From DASZIT01 sp963819695 (GTDB lineage: Bacteria > Actinomycetota > Acidimicrobiia > Acidimicrobiales > RAAP-2): 64,000 nt of DNA. The notes beneath the pieces were generated by a model. The model made no database searches and had not been told where the DNA came from. It saw nothing but the letters and a program-made list of their open reading frames with translations. Shown here piece after piece: positions 19,528 through 29,500 of this stretch (position 1 is the stretch's first letter; each line of letters begins with the position of its first letter). Location of the stretch: the NCBI GenBank assembly GCA_963819695.1, contig CAWFXD010000001.1, positions 2,232,001-2,296,000 on the forward strand, given 5' to 3'. The position numbers were made by a program, and so were the translations under genes.

Positions 19528-20546
19528 CCCTCGTCCGCCCGCCGCCTGGCCTCATTCGGCCCGTCGATGCCGTCCGAGCCGTTGGTCTCGTCGATGCCGT
19601 CCGAACCGTTCACGTCGTCGACTTCACCGATGAGCTCACCGGTGAGGGCCAGGTAGACATCTTCCAAAGACGGCCGCTTGACCGTCAAGTGCTCGAGCCG
19701 CTCGCCCCGGGCCACCGCCCAACCGGTCAGATCGTGGAGGAACACGGTGGCATCGGGGAGGCAGAACTCCACCGCCCGATGCCGTATCCGCGGCTGGCAG
19801 CCGTTGGGGGTGGGCAGATCGTCGACCCCCACCCCGATCGGCAAAGTGAACCTCACGGTGGTCATGCCGCCCTCCCGACCGCCCAGGGTGTCGGGCGTCC
19901 CCGAGGCCACCACCTTCCCCTCGGCGATGACGGTCACCATGTTGGCCAGCGCCTGGGCCTCGTCCATGAAGTGGGTGGTGAGCACCACCGTCCGGCCCTC
20001 GGCGCACAGCCCGCGGACCAACTCCCAGGACTCTCGCCGGGCCGACGGATCGAATCCGGTGGTGGGCTCATCGAGAAAGATGAGCTCCGGGTCCCCGATC
20101 AGCGCCAGTCCCAGATCGAGGCGGCGCTGCTGGCCGCCGGAGAGCGCCTTGACCTTGGCCCCGCGCTTGGCCGTGAGCCCGACCAGGTCGATCACCTCCC
20201 CCACCGGTCGGGGGGTCGGGTAGAGGCGGCCCCGCTGGGTGATCGCCTCGGTCACGGTGAGAAAGGGGTCCACCGCGCACTCTTGGAGCACCATGCCCAT
20301 CTTGGCTCGCAGGTGGCGGTCGCGGTGGGACGGATCGCTCCCGAGGACCGAGACTTCCCCGCCGTCACGATGGTGGAATCCCTCGAGAATCTCGACGGTG
20401 GTCGTCTTGCCGGCACCGTTCGGCCCGAGCAGGGCCATGACCTCACCCCGCCTCACCTCGAAATCGATACCCCGCACCGCCTCGAAATCTCCGTAGGACT
20501 TGGTGAGGCCTTTGACGGAGATCACGGTGTCGGTGTCATGGCCCAC
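19524..20546 (-). CDS. ABC transporter ATP-binding protein, DrrA-like
   Basis: The 340 residues include Walker A GPNGAGKTTT, the signature LSGGQQRRLDLGLALIGDPE, Walker B ELIFLDEPTTGFDP and the H-loop VVLTTHFMDEA. A C-terminal DUF4162-like segment ends the usual DrrA body, with PSLEDVYLALTGELIGE. Beyond that is an unusual acidic tail with two near copies of NGSDGIDET, encoded by a 27-bp direct repeat around 19,562-19,610. The start is GTG at 20546. A TACGGT box ends 7 nt upstream, and two 11-bp direct repeats lie 46-67 nt upstream. It should energise the coupled ABC-2 permease. Confidence 0.92.
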   Translation of the reverse strand: MGHDTDTVISVKGLTKSYGDFEAVRGIDFEVRRGEVMALLGPNGAGKTTTVEILEGFHHRDGGEVSVLGSDPSHRDRHLRAKMGMVLQECAVDPFLTVTEAITQRGRLYPTPRPVGEVIDLVGLTAKRGAKVKALSGGQQRRLDLGLALIGDPELIFLDEPTTGFDPSARRESWELVRGLCAEGRTVVLTTHFMDEAQALANMVTVIAEGKVVASGTPDTLGGREGGMTTVRFTLPIGVGVDDLPTPNGCQPRIRHRAVEFCLPDATVFLHDLTGWAVARGERLEHLTVKRPSLEDVYLALTGELIGEVDDVNGSDGIDETNGSDGIDGPNEARRRADEG

Positions 20547-20553
20547 TCGGGCA

Positions 20554-20559
20554 ACCGTA
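20554..20559 (-). promoter_or_regulatory. Candidate leaderless -10 box of the ABC exporter genes
   Basis: TACGGT on the minus strand lies 7 nt before the GTG start. It fits the TANNNT actinobacterial -10 pattern and would give a leaderless mRNA. Confidence 0.4.
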
Positions 20560-20591
20560 CATCGTGGCCAGGAGAAATTCCGGCGGCTGGC

Positions 20592-20613
20592 GGTTCTTTA
20601 CGGGTTCCTTACG
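20592..20613 (-). promoter_or_regulatory. Two 11-bp direct repeats upstream of the ABC exporter
   Basis: GGTTCTTTACG and GGTTCCTTACG lie head to tail with no gap and differ at one base. An 11-bp period places both copies on the same DNA face, as in sites of OmpR/PhoB-type response regulators. Relative to the predicted transcription start at 20546 they occupy about -46 to -67, an activator position. Confidence 0.4.
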
Positions 20614-20723
20614 AGCAGAGGTTGGCGCCTCGCCGGCAACCGATCGGATGGACCGGAACCTCCATTGCTCAAAGCACCACCCACGCCAGCGTGCGCCCGT
20701 AGGTGGCTCGCCCGGCGCCAACG

Positions 20724-21296
20724 TCAGGTGGTGGTGTTCACCCGGTTCATGGCGGCTTCCACCCCGTCGGCCAGCACCGCCTCTACCGCGTCGGCGGCTT
20801 CGACCACCGCCACGGCCAATAGCTCGCGCTCGGCCGCCCCCGGCCGCTTGAGGACGAAATCGGCGCCGGGTTGGCGGCCCGGGGGCTTTCCGATGCCGAT
20901 CCGCACCCGCAGATAGTCGCTGGTCTTCAGGTGGCTGTCGGTCGACTTCAGCCCGTTGTGGCCGGCACTTCCGCCCCCCGCCTTGATCTTCACCCGCCCG
21001 GGAGGGAGGTCGAGTTCGTCGTGAATGACGATCAATCGGGTGGCGAGAGTTTCGGGGGTGATGCCGGCCCGGCGAACCAGCCTGGTTACCGCCAACCCCG
21101 ACTCGTTCACGTAGGTCGACGGGATGGCCAACAACACCGACCGGTCGTTGATCCGCACCGCGCTGGTCTGGGCATGGAGACCCTTCTCCGCCCGGAGCCG
21201 GCCGCCGTGGCGTTCGGCCAGGAGGGTGACGGCGTCGGACCCCACGTTGTGGCGGGTGCCCTCGAACTCGGGACCGGGGTTGCCCAGCCCGACCAC
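20724..21296 (-). CDS. pth: Peptidyl-tRNA hydrolase
   Basis: The 190 residues match bacterial Pth, which frees tRNA from prematurely released peptidyl-tRNAs. The opening VGLGNPGPEFEGTRHNVG holds the catalytic His. PSTYVNESGLAV, VIHDELDLPPGRVKIKAGGG and SAGHNGLKS are the substrate-binding signatures. The start is GTG at 21296. The frame stays open upstream to the rplY stop, so about 17 more residues are possible, but no ATG, GTG or TTG lies in that stretch. It follows rplY by 51 bp, as in most actinobacteria, and is probably co-transcribed with it. Confidence 0.95.
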   Translation of the reverse strand: MVGLGNPGPEFEGTRHNVGSDAVTLLAERHGGRLRAEKGLHAQTSAVRINDRSVLLAIPSTYVNESGLAVTRLVRRAGITPETLATRLIVIHDELDLPPGRVKIKAGGGSAGHNGLKSTDSHLKTSDYLRVRIGIGKPPGRQPGADFVLKRPGAAERELLAVAVVEAADAVEAVLADGVEAAMNRVNTTT

Positions 21297-21347
21297 CAGC
21301 AGGTCGGCGGGGGAGCCGGTCCGGGGACCCAGACGGCGCAGCAGGAT

Positions 21348-22016
21348 TTACTCCTCGGTGGGTTCGTCGGCGGCGGCCGGAGCCTCGCCCTCGACCTCTT
21401 CGCCGGCGGCTTCGGCGGCCAAGGCTGCCTCGGCGGCTTCCTCCTCCGGCGTGATCTGGACCCTCGGGGGCTGGCCGGCCACCACGGTGGCATCGGGATC
21501 GTTGTCGACCTCAACCCCGGCGGGGATGACGATGTCGCTCACCCGGAGCGAGCCACCGATGACCAGATCGGTGATGTCGATCTCGAACGACGAGGGGATG
21601 TCGGCCGGCTTGGCCTTGATGGAGAGGGTGAACAGCTGCTGGTCCACGATGCCGTCGCCGTGCTGGATCTCGAGGGCCTCGCCCACCAGGTTGATGGTCA
21701 CTTCGGCGGAGATGACCTCGTCGCGGCGCACGATCAGGAAGTCGACGTGGGAGACCACGTTCTTCACCGGGTGGCGCTGGATGTCCCGGGCCAGGGTGAG
21801 GAGGCTCTTGCCGTCGAGCTGGAGGGAGAGGAGCGTGTTGAGCCCGGCCTCGCCGGACATGGCGATCCGGAAGTCGCGGGCGACGATGGACACCGGCACC
21901 GCTTCGGTGCCGTGGCCATAGACCACGCCGGGGATCTTCCCCTCGGCCCGGAGGCGGCGCGTGGCGCTGGTGCCGATCGGGCGACCGGCCTCGGCTACAA
22001 GCGTGATCTCGGGCAT
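21348..22016 (-). CDS. rplY: 50S ribosomal protein L25 (CTC/TL5 type)
   Basis: The protein has 222 residues with the two-domain long L25 plan. An N-terminal 5S-rRNA-binding domain (EAGRPIGTSATRRLRAEGKI, PGVVYGHGTEAVPV) is followed by the TL5-type C-terminal beta domain (VISAEVTINLVGEALEIQHG, LEIDIT-like FEIDITDLVIGGSLRVSDI). A Glu/Ala-rich tail ends it, as is common in actinobacterial L25. The ATG at 22016 has a clear GAGGAG Shine-Dalgarno at 22024-22029, 7 nt upstream. Normally prs would lie directly upstream. Here the DUF11 island separates them. Confidence 0.95.
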   Translation of the reverse strand: MPEITLVAEAGRPIGTSATRRLRAEGKIPGVVYGHGTEAVPVSIVARDFRIAMSGEAGLNTLLSLQLDGKSLLTLARDIQRHPVKNVVSHVDFLIVRRDEVISAEVTINLVGEALEIQHGDGIVDQQLFTLSIKAKPADIPSSFEIDITDLVIGGSLRVSDIVIPAGVEVDNDPDATVVAGQPPRVQITPEEEAAEAALAAEAAGEEVEGEAPAAADEPTEE

Positions 22017-22023
22017 ACAAGGA

Positions 22024-22029
22024 CTCCTC
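22024..22029 (-). promoter_or_regulatory. Shine-Dalgarno of rplY
   Basis: GAGGAG on the minus strand, 7 nt before the ATG, fixes the rplY start. Confidence 0.7.
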
Positions 22030-22246
22030 GGGTGGGGCGGGCGACGGGTGCTGGCGACGAAATGCTGGTAGCAGGCCTGAAACCGGTTGAAGCGACAGCA
22101 ACTACCGGTGGCGTAGGGCCACAGCTACGGCTCTCCATGATAGACGGCGAACGGGGTGTCCGGCGAACGGGGGCCGAGTCGATCCCCATAGGCGGCACCG
22201 ACGGGTGACGGCATCCGGACCGTCGTTCACGGCCGGAGGCCCGGCA

Positions 22247-22690
22247 TCAGCCCTGGGCGGCGACCGTCTGGACCTGGCGGACGACACAAGAGATACCCGG
22301 GGCGCCCCCAGCTCCACTGATCGTCCAGTTCGCCGACGCTCCCGGCTTCACCGTTGGTACCGTGACGATCTGGGTGTCGCGGACGGTGGACACCGAGTTG
22401 ACGAAATCGATCACGATGGAATAGCCGCGGGGCGATGGAGCCGAGTTCTTCACGGTTCCGTCGGCCACCCAGGCGCCGGCGGGCGGGGTTTGGAGGCACG
22501 GGGTCAAGAGGGTGACGTCCGAGCGGGCGTTTTTGGCCGGGTCGTAGGAGACCGTCGGCGGGACCGGGATCGTCTTGGCGGTGGTTGTGGTCGATGCCGT
22601 ATTCGGGTGGGATGTCGAGCACGCGGCCAGGAGCGACGCACCGACCAGTAATACGGCCACCGATGCAGGAGCACGGGGTGGGCGAATCAT
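22247..22690 (-). CDS. Small secreted lipoprotein, function unknown
   Basis: The 147 residues begin with a lipoprotein signal (basic start, hydrophobic VAVLLVGASLLAAC), so Cys24 is the likely lipid anchor. A Thr/Ser-rich linker follows, then a domain of about 100 residues with LTPCLQTPPAGAWVADGTVK and YSIVIDFVNSV. It ends with VTVPTVKPGASANWTISG and SCVVRQVQ. The beta-rich pattern and phrases such as KPGASANW resemble FxLYD/DUF3426-type extracellular domains, and two cysteines could pair. It is preceded by an AAAGG ribosome site. It follows the L,D-transpeptidase gene by 23 bp and is probably in the same operon. A role in the envelope is inferred only from the signal and the context. Confidence 0.75.
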   Translation of the reverse strand: MIRPPRAPASVAVLLVGASLLAACSTSHPNTASTTTTAKTIPVPPTVSYDPAKNARSDVTLLTPCLQTPPAGAWVADGTVKNSAPSPRGYSIVIDFVNSVSTVRDTQIVTVPTVKPGASANWTISGAGGAPGISCVVRQVQTVAAQG

Positions 22691-22713
22691 GGGCTGCCTT
22701 TCTCAAAGAGCGG

Positions 22714-23511
22714 TCAAGCGACGACATCGATGGGTGACCCCACCGGAATGGCGCGAAGCGGTTGGAGATCGGAAACATGCAGTCTGACGCAGCCGTGGGA
22801 CACCTGGGCGCCGGTGCTGCCGATTGCCGCATCTGACCCCAGCGGACCATGGATGGCGACGATGGCGTCGCCGGATTCCTCCCAGTCACTGATGGCATTC
22901 GAATGGGCAGAGGTCACCATCACGAACGGACCCCAGGCGGCAGACGGGGGGGCGGCAACGAAGGCGAGGAAGAATGCACCGGTGGGGGTGGGCGCAGAAG
23001 TCACACCGATACCGGCCGGCGCGTCCAGCACGAGAGTTCCCGACTTGTACAACGACAGGTGACGGGTGACCACGTTGATGACCACCCGGTAGGGGGTGCT
23101 CTCGAGGGTGACGGCCGAGGCCTTTATCCACGCCGTCGACCCATTGGGCCTTTGGGCCAGCCGGACCTGGAGGAACCCGTCCTGCTCGGTTAGCACCGGC
23201 GACACCAAGCGGCGGCCGTACCAGGTACCGGCCACGGTCCCGATCTGGGCGCCGCCGGCCCGGTTGTAGCGGGCAACCGGGCCCGGAAAGGCCGCCAGCA
23301 GCGTCGACGCCGGGACGGCGGACACCGGGGTCGGCGCCACCACATTGCGACTCGGCTGAGTGGTGACCGGCGCCGCCGCCTTGGCCGGGGTCCCACTCCG
23401 GCCGGAGGGGGCAACGACCAGCACAACGGTGACAACCACCATTGCCACCACCGCGGCGATGCCGAGGAACAGCCATACCTTCGGGAGGCGCACGGACGAT
23501 CCCTGGTGCAC
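22714..23511 (-). CDS. L,D-transpeptidase (YkuD domain), membrane-anchored
   Basis: The 265 residues start with a basic segment and one membrane helix (about 12-33), so the enzyme should face the outside. A Thr/Ala-rich spacer and an SH3-like part (GTVAGTWYGRRLVSPVLTEQ, LAQRPNGSTAWI) precede the YkuD domain. The catalytic motif is complete: HGPLG near residue 212, then SHGCVRL with Cys at about 241. Such enzymes make 3-3 cross-links in peptidoglycan or attach proteins to it. The GTG start is 2 nt past the TAG of the giant DUF11 gene, so translation is probably coupled. This suggests the enzyme works on, or with, that surface protein, though it could equally be a general wall enzyme. Confidence 0.9.
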   Translation of the reverse strand: MHQGSSVRLPKVWLFLGIAAVVAMVVVTVVLVVAPSGRSGTPAKAAAPVTTQPSRNVVAPTPVSAVPASTLLAAFPGPVARYNRAGGAQIGTVAGTWYGRRLVSPVLTEQDGFLQVRLAQRPNGSTAWIKASAVTLESTPYRVVINVVTRHLSLYKSGTLVLDAPAGIGVTSAPTPTGAFFLAFVAAPPSAAWGPFVMVTSAHSNAISDWEESGDAIVAIHGPLGSDAAIGSTGAQVSHGCVRLHVSDLQPLRAIPVGSPIDVVA

Positions 23512-23513
23512 CG

Positions 23514-26500
23514 CTAACCGGTAACCGGGGGGCCGGCGGTGGGAAGGACGGCGGGACCCGTGCCGGGAGTCGAGACGACCGTGACCGTTGCGTTCACCTT
23601 CGGTGTGGTCACCGACACCGACTCCGGTGGAGCGCCGGTTTGGGCTGGGTAGGTCGCGGTCGCAGTGTTCGAGATCGGCCCGGTGACATCAGCTGTCGTG
23701 CAATAGACATTCAGGGTCTGTCCCACCCCCAATGCGAAGGTCCCGGCCGCCGACTGGCAGGATGGCGCCGACGGATCGCCGAGGGTGATCCCGTTCAACG
23801 GAGCCGCGCCGTTGTTGGTGACCACGATTCGCCAGTAGGCCGTGCCACCCGAGGGGATCACCACCGAGTCCGACCAGGGCCCAGATCCACCCGGTCCGCA
23901 GGCGGCCGCGGATTCGGAGCCACAGACCTGGATGGTGATGGCCAGTCCGGTCACCAGCGTCCGGGTGGAACATGCCGGATCGGTGCTGCCGGTCGCACAG
24001 TTGTTTCCCGGGTCGCCGGACACAACGGAGTTGGTCAGGGTGTGAGGGCCGGAATCGGGCTGGTCGACGAGGACCCGGTAGGTGACCGTCGCACTTCCGC
24101 CAACCGGGAGCGGGCCGGACCAGCTGATGCCGGTGGCCGACGAATACGTCACGTTGCCGGTGGTGGCCTTGGCCGAACCCGGCACATAGATGGTGTCGGC
24201 GTGCACCCCGGAGAGCGAGTCGCTGAAACTGGCATCTGGCAGGGAACCCGAACCGAAGGCGGCATTGCCGGTGTTGGAGACGACCACGGTGTAGGCAACG
24301 GTATCGCCCGGGTTGGCCACCGAAGCGTCAGCGGTTTTGGAAAGATGCAGCCCGCTCACCGGGGTGGTGGTGGAGCAGGTTGCCGGAGGCGTCCCGGTCG
24401 GCGGGCACGAGCTGCCGAGGGCCGATGACATGACGACATTGGTCAATCGATGCGGTCCTTGGTCAGGGCTGTCCACCCGCACCTGGTAGGTGACGGTCGC
24501 CTCCGCGCCAACCGCCAAGCCACCGGACCACGAGATTCCGGCTGAGGTGGAGTAGGTGACCGTCCCCGCGCTGGCCGTGGCGGAGCCGGCCAGATAGGTA
24601 CTGTCGGACAGCAGTCCCGACAGCGAATCGCTGAAGCTGGCTTCAGGCACACCCGCGCCATAGGTGACGTTCCCGATGTTCCGCACGGTGACCGTATAGG
24701 TGACCGTATCGCCCGGTTGGGCCAACGGCTCCGACGCCGACTTGATCAGAGACAGGCCGGGGGCTTGGGTGGTGGTGACGGTGGCCGTCGAGGGCGTCGA
24801 GGTGACCGATGGCCCGGTCGGCGGGGTGCCGCCGGCGGTGGCGGAGTCGTCGACGCTCCCCTTGTCCAGGTCGGCCTGGATGAGGGTGTAGGTGGCGGTG
24901 AAGGTGGCCGACTGGCCGGGGACGAGGGAGGTGGTCGAACCCGAACAGCTCCCGGCCGGGGTGGCGAGGCTCGAACAGGTCGGGCCGGTGGTGAGGGACC
25001 CGGCCGGCGCCGTCTGGGTGTCGGTGATCCCGACGGAGGTGAGGGTGACGTTGCCGGTGTTGCTGGCGACGAACTTGTAGCTGACCGTCTGGCCGACCGC
25101 GGTGTAGGGGCCGGCAGAGGTGACCGACTTCAGCACGGAGATCCCCGGGGTCTGGACCGAGGGGGTGACCACCGGCGGGGAGGTGAACGGGGTGGGCGGG
25201 CCACCCGGCGGGGTGCCGGTGGCGGTGGCGACGTTGGTGATGTTGGCGGCGTCGAGGTCGGCCTGGGTGACGACGTGGGTGGCACTACAGGTGATCGAGG
25301 CACCCGGGGCCAGGGCGGCGACCGGGATGGTCGGGGCACAGGTGCCGACGGTGGCGTTGGCGTCGGTGACCGACACGTTGGCCATGGTGAGGTTGCCGGC
25401 GTTGGTGGCGGTGATCGAGTAGGTGATCACCTGGCCCACCGACGAGTAGTTGGTGGCGGTGGTGGACTTGGTGACGGTCAGGCTCGGGGTGCCGGTGGTG
25501 GTGACGGTGGCCGTCGAGGGCGTCGAGGTGACCGATGGCCCGGTCGGCGGGGTGCCGCCGGCGGTGGCGGAGTCGTCGACGCTCCCCTTGTCCAGGTCGG
25601 CCTGGATGAGGGTGTAGGTGGCGGTGAAGGTGGCCGACTGGCCGGGGACGAGGGAGGTGGTCGAACCCGAACAGCTCCCGGCCGGGGTGGCGAGGCTCGA
25701 ACAGGTCGGGCCGGTGGTGAGGGACCCGGCCGGCGCCGTCTGGGTGTCGGTGATCCCGACGGAGGTGAGGGTGACGTTGCCGGTGTTGCTGGCGACGAAC
25801 TTGTAGCTGACCGTCTGGCCGACCGCGGTGTAGGGGCCGGCAGAGGTGACCGACTTCAGCACGGAGATCCCCGGGGTCTGGACCGAGGGGGTGACGACCG
25901 GCGGGGAGGTGAACGGGGTGGGCGGGCCACCCGGCGGGGTGCCGGTGGCGGTGGCGACGTTGGTGATGTTGGCGGCGTCGAGGTCGGCCTGGGTGACGAC
26001 GTGGGTGGCACTACAGGTGATCGAGGCACCCGGGGCCAGGGCGGCGACCGGGATGGTCGGGGCACAGGTGCCGACGGTGGCGTTGGCGTCGGTGACCGAC
26101 ACGTTGGCCATGGTGAGGTTGCCGGCGTTGGTGGCGGTGATCGAGTAGGTGATCACCTGGCCCACCGACGAGTAGTTGGTGGCGGTGGTGGACTTGGTGA
26201 CGGTCAGGCTCGGGGTGCCGGTGGTGGTGACGGTGGCCGTCGAGGGCGTCGAGGTGACCGATGGCCCGGTCGGCGGGGTGCCGCCGGCGGTGGCGGAGTC
26301 GTCGACGCTCCCCTTGTCCAGGTCGGCCTGGATGAGGGTGTAGGTGGCGGTGAAGGTGGCCGACTGGCCGGGGACGAGGGAGGTGGTCGAACCCGAACAG
26401 CTCCCGGCCGGGGTGGCGAGGCTCGAACAGGTCGGGCCGGTGGTGAGGGACCCGGCCGGCGCCGTCTGGGTGTCGGTGATCCCGACGGAGGTGAGGGTGA

Positions 26501-29500
26501 CGTTGCCGGTGTTGCTGGCGACGAACTTGTAGCTGACCGTCTGGCCGACCGCGGTGTAGGGGCCGGCAGAGGTGACCGACTTCAGCACGGAGATCCCCGG
26601 GGTCTGGACCGAGGGGGTGACCACCGGCGGGGAGGTGAACGGGGTGGGCGGGCCACCCGGCGGGGTGCCGGTGGCGGTGGCGACGTTGGTGATGTTGGCG
26701 GCGTCGAGGTCGGCCTGGGTGACGACGTGGGTGGCACTACAGGTGATCGAGGCACCCGGGGCCAGGGCGGCGACCGGGATGGTCGGGGCACAGGTGCCGA
26801 CGGTGGCGTTGGCGTCGGTGACCGACACGTTGGCCATGGTGAGGTTGCCGGCGTTGGTGGCGGTGATCGAGTAGGTGATCACCTGGCCCACCGACGAGTA
26901 GTTGGTGGCGGTGGTGGACTTGGTGACGGTCAGGCTCGGGGTGCCGGTGGTGGTGACGGTGGCCGTCGAGGGCGTCGAGGTGACCGATGGCCCGGTCGGC
27001 GGGGTGCCGCCGGCGGTGGCGGAGTCGTCGACGCTCCCCTTGTCCAGGTCGGCCTGGGTGAGGGTGTAGGTGGCGGTGAAGGTGGCCGACTGGCCGGGGA
27101 CGAGGGAGGTGGTCGAACCCGAACAGCTCCCGGCCGGGGTGGCGAGGCTCGAACAGGTCGGGCCGGTGGTGAGGGACCCGGCCGGCGCCGTCTGGGTGTC
27201 GGTGATCCCGACGGAGGTGAGGGTGACGTTGCCGGTGTTGCTGGCGACGAACTTGTAGCTGACCGTCTGGCCGACCGCGGTGTAGGGGCCGGCAGAGGTG
27301 ACCGACTTCAGCACGGAGATCCCCGGGGTCTGGACCGAGGGGGTGACCACCGGCGGGGAGGTGAACGGGGTGGGTGGGCCACCCGGCGGGGTGCCGGTGG
27401 CGGTGGCGACGTTGGTGATGTTGGCGGCGTCGAGGTCGGCCTGGGTGACGACGTGGGTGGCACTACAGGTGATCGAGGCACCCGGGGCCAGGGCGGCGAC
27501 CGGGATGGTCGGGGCACAGGTGCCGACGGTGGCGTTGGCGTCGGTGACCGACACGTTGGCCATGGTGAGGTTGCCGGCGTTGGTGGCGGTGATCGAGTAG
27601 GTGATCACCTGGCCCACCGACGAGTAGTTGGTGGCGGTGGTGGACTTGGTGACGGTCAGGCTCGGGGTGCCGGTGGTGGTGACGGTGGCCGTCGAGGGCG
27701 TCGAGGTGACCGATGGCCCGGTCGGCGGGGTGCCGCCGGCGGTGGCGGAGTCGTCGACGCTCCCCTTGTCCAGGTCGGCCTGGATGAGGGTGTAGGTGGC
27801 GGTGAAGGTGGCCGACTGGCCGGGGACGAGGGAGGTGGTCGAACCCGAACAGCTCCCGGCCGGGGTGGCGAGGCTCGAACAGGTCGGGCCGGTGGTGAGG
27901 GACCCGGCCGGCGCCGTCTGGGTGTCGGTGATCCCGACGGAGGTGAGGGTGACGTTGCCGGTGTTGCTGGCGACGAACTTGTAGCTGACCGTCTGGCCGA
28001 CCGCGGTGTAGGGGCCGGCAGAGGTGACCGACTTCAGCACGGAGATCCCCGGGGTGGGGGCGACGACGGGGGTCGACGTCGAACACGCGGCGTTCCCGGA
28101 GCCGGCCGCGCAATTGGTGTTCAGCGTCGGTGACACCACGGTGTTGGTCAGGTCGCCGGGACCGGTGTCGGGATTGTCAACCAGGACCTGATAGGTCACC
28201 GTCACCGTGGCTCCGGGCGATACCGCCCCCGACCAGGCGATGCCTGCGCCCTGAGAGCCGGTCACCGTTCCCGAATTCGCGGCGGCCGAGCCGGCCACAT
28301 ACGTCGCGTCCCCGGCTGTACCGGCGAGCGAGTCGGTGAACGAAGCGGTTGGGTACGCGACGGTGCCCGTGTTCGTCACCGTCACGGTGTACGTCACGGT
28401 GTCACCAGGTTTGGCGGTGGACTCGCTGGCCATTTTGGTGATGGCCAGGCCACACTCGGCTCCGGTGGCGGACTCGTTGAAGGTGACCGATACCCGAGCT
28501 GTTCCCGCCCGGGTCCGTCCGTCGTGGCGCCATTGGTGGTGACCGCGTTGGCGACGTTGGAGACTGCGGTGGGTGCGATGCAGGTCGGGGGAATCTGGGT
28601 CTGGTAGCAGACCTGAGCGGCGTCCCCGGTGTAGAGCACGTTGAACGAGGCATTCGGAGCGCCGTGGAGATTGATCAAGGTGACGCTGACGTGCAGGGTC
28701 GCGGTTGTCCCGGTCGTGGGGATCCCGCTGAGATCGACCGATTGCTGGGTGTCGGGCACGGTGATGTTGTTGAACCCGGCAACCGGATTGCCCAGCGAGT
28801 CGGTGATGGTGACCGTGGCCGAGGCGTAGTTGGCGCTGGTGACGCCGACCAGATTGAGTGCCTGCCACGAGGTCACATGGCCGCTTCCGCCGTCGCAGTA
28901 GAAGCTGGACGGCGACACGGTCAGTTGTCCGCTGGCGTCCGAGCAGTTGGCATTGCCGGTGGTGGCGCTGAAGAACTGGATCACGCCGGCATCGCCGTCC
29001 TCGGCCATGCAGTCGGTGGTGCCCACCACCGGGGCGATGCTGTAGGGCCGGACATCAGTGGCCGAGGTGACCAGCGGGGTGAAGCCGGCGCAGGCAGCCC
29101 CGGTGGAGAAGTCGTAGCAGGTGTAGGTCGAGTCCTTGCTCGTCCCGTTGTAGTACGGGGTGTAGACCTTGGTCCCTTTGACGCCGACCTGGCCGAGCCC
29201 CTGGTCGGAGATCGCCCCGGTGTCGGCCGGCTCCGTCGGGTACGGGAGTGCCCACGGAAGCGCCGGTCGCCAATGAGAAGCAGACGAGCACGCTGGCGGT
29301 GACGACCGTCGAGTCCGCGGTGCACACCCCGGTGACCGTTCCGGCCGCACTCAGGATCGGCAGGACGGTGGTGTTCTGGAGCCCGCTGCCACCGGTCGGG
29401 AGGTAGTTGCTCACCGAGGTCGGCGGGGTGACCCCGCCCACCCCGGTGAAGGTGTCGAGGGCCACCCACCCGGCTCCCGTGCAGGTCGCGTTGGTGGTGG

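Noticed and set aside
15850..19656. A 1,268-codon plus-strand frame over mfd and the ABC permease
   Set aside because: It spans two real minus-strand genes and reads as a His/Gly/Arg-rich shadow, a common effect of high GC.
22017..22240. A tRNA or small RNA gene between the lipoprotein gene and rplY
   Set aside because: I could not form a cloverleaf or any strong nested stems in this stretch.
23514..23560. Sortase sorting signal at the DUF11 protein C-terminus (LPTAG)
   Set aside because: No hydrophobic helix or basic tail follows before the stop, so a working signal is not supported. An indel in the nearby poly-C could change this.
24768..28053. CRISPR array
   Set aside because: The repeats are 726 bp, contiguous and coding; there are no short repeats with unique spacers anywhere in the window.
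24717..28133. A 1,138-codon plus-strand frame rich in Gly, Arg and Asp across the DUF11 array
   Set aside because: It is the antisense shadow of the repeat array. The repeat unit is a multiple of three, so any frame open in one unit stays open in all. Its composition is not protein-like.
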